NCBI RefSeq assembly: GCF_000161835.1
Contig: NZ_GG697169.2
Span: 1-64,000, forward strand
Source of the DNA: Thalassobium sp. R2A62
GTDB taxonomy: Bacteria > Pseudomonadota > Alphaproteobacteria > Rhodobacterales > Rhodobacteraceae
Length of the DNA: 64,000 nucleotides
Direction: 5' to 3'
The notes below the pieces were generated by a model. That model saw nothing but the letters and a program-made list of their open reading frames with translations, did not search any database and had not been told where the DNA came from. Both the position numbers and the translations under genes were made by a program. This document shows positions 63,084 through 64,000 of the stretch, piece by piece (the first letter of the stretch is position 1; each line of letters opens with the position of its first letter).

Positions 63084-64000
63084 ATGAAATTGACCAAAAC
63101 ACTTCTGGCTACGTCCTATCTTACATTGACAGCTACTATGGCTGTATCAGACGGCCACATGGCCTCAGAAATGACAATCGTAAGTTGGGGCGGGGCGTAT
63201 ACCGCATCGCAACAAGCCGCATATCACGACCCTTACATGGAGAATACTGGCATTGCGATCATCAACGATGATAGCTCCAGCGAGGGCATCGCCAAGATGC
63301 GTGCAATGAACGAAGCTGGCAACATCACTTGGGATCTGGTTGACCTCGAAGCTGCTGATGCAATTCGGGCTTGTGACGAAGGTCTTGCGCTCGAAATCGA
63401 CCACGATGCCGATCTTGCTGCCGCACCTGACGGAACATCTGCATCAGAAGACTTTGGTGATATGATCGTATCTGAATGCTTTATCCCACAGATCGTATTC
63501 TCTACGACATTTGGCTATCGCACAGACATGTTGGCTGATGGCGCTGTGGCACCAAAAGGTGCATGTGACGTCTTTGACCTCGAAACATATCCGGGTCGCC
63601 GCGGACTAAACAGGCAGCCTATCGCCAATATGGAATGGGCGTTGCTTTGTGACGGCGTAGCATATGAAGATGTGTACGACATTCTGGAAACAGAGCAAGG
63701 CCAAGAACAAGCATTTGCAATGCTCGATACAATCAAAAGTGAAACAATTTGGTGGTCTTCCGCGGCTGAATCCATCCAGCTTTTGGCTGATGGCGAAGTT
63801 TTCATGGCCTCTTCATACAACGGCCGTTTGTTCGCCGCGATTGTTGAGCAGGACCAGCCGTTTGGAATGGCTTGGAACTGGCAGATGTTTGACCTTGACG
63901 GTTGGGTCGTCCCAGCAGGTCTTTCAGAAGAACGGCTGGCACGCACAATGGACTTTTTGAACTTCGCAACTGACACACAGCGTCTTGCAGACCAGGCAAA
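63084..64000 (+). CDS. Polyamine-type ABC substrate-binding protein, 3' end outside window
   Basis: ATG 63084 (RBS AAGGGAG) opens a frame of 305 codons with no stop in the window. Signal peptide KLTKTLLATSYLTLTATMAVS, then TIVSWGGAYTASQQAAYHDP, NITWDLVDLEAADAIRACDE, FIPQIVFSTTFGYRTDML, FDLETYPGRRGLNRQPIANM and LADGEVFMASSYNGRLFAAI, typical of PotD/PotF-like (SBP_bac_8) periplasmic proteins. It delivers substrate to the potA-driven importer. Permease genes should follow. Confidence 0.88.
   Translation, partial: MKLTKTLLATSYLTLTATMAVSDGHMASEMTIVSWGGAYTASQQAAYHDPYMENTGIAIINDDSSSEGIAKMRAMNEAGNITWDLVDLEAADAIRACDEGLALEIDHDADLAAAPDGTSASEDFGDMIVSECFIPQIVFSTTFGYRTDMLADGAVAPKGACDVFDLETYPGRRGLNRQPIANMEWALLCDGVAYEDVYDILETEQGQEQAFAMLDTIKSETIWWSSAAESIQLLADGEVFMASSYNGRLFAAIVEQDQPFGMAWNWQMFDLDGWVVPAGLSEERLARTMDFLNFATDTQRLADQA

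Overview
The window comes from an alphaproteobacterium, most likely a marine Rhodobacteraceae (Roseobacter-group) chromosome. This is inferred from a SAM-II riboswitch ahead of metZ, FolE2-type GTP cyclohydrolase, a NuoE-NuoF-type formate dehydrogenase beta subunit, the glyQ-(DUF6446-like)-glyS-ppdK order, GSCFA proteins and an aa3-type CtaD. Heavy IS traffic and gene decay resemble IS-rich genera such as Octadecabacter, but the genus cannot be fixed from sequence alone.

Core layout: 1-7583 xseA, fdsB, yhhN-like, ftsY, an EamA transporter and yciB; 8317-10769 a glutathione transferase, then riboswitch-controlled metZ and a cut-off GNAT gene; 11548-17720 folE2, two surface-polymer-type proteins, trkH and a ThDP enzyme; 17788-26803 a protease-like protein, the glycyl-tRNA synthetase operon, a PPDK-like enzyme and a cell-wall hydrolase; 26876-33206 folB-folP-glmM, EamA, ilvC and two Lrp regulators; 33281-43851 a class V aminotransferase, ubiH-type hydroxylase, HAD phosphatase, GntR regulator, two glycosyltransferases, carA, yqeY, DUF2244 and ctaD; 44197-48056 a decayed regulator locus, lipB, a LytTR regulator and a membrane protein; 61897-64000 the start of a polyamine-type ABC operon.

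Foreign or decayed segments interrupt this. Two small scars lie at 7584-8320 (small membrane genes plus a plasmid-replication-protein tail) and about 10757-11433 (gene fragments plus an IS5-type end). The large one is a 13.4 kb genomic island at 48186-61595, inserted in the 3' end of tRNA-Leu(GAG), with a tyrosine integrase beside the tRNA and an exact 20-bp copy of the tRNA end at the far boundary. It holds a 2.85 kb IS5-family transposon carrying three passenger genes, an IS3 element with a broken orfB, remnants of other IS copies, resolvases and a second integrase, an O-acyltransferase, two SEL1 proteins and several small genes.

The most unusual signals are in the island. Three copies of a long palindromic repeat each sit just past the 3' end of a minus-strand gene, an arrangement like integron attC sites or a CALIN, although the crossover triplet differs from canonical attC. 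One of those genes is visible only if a four-copy pentanucleotide tract in its 5' end is ignored, so it may be phase variable. Elsewhere several genes show single nonsense or frameshift lesions, either recent pseudogenes or, for homopolymer indels, possible sequencing errors.
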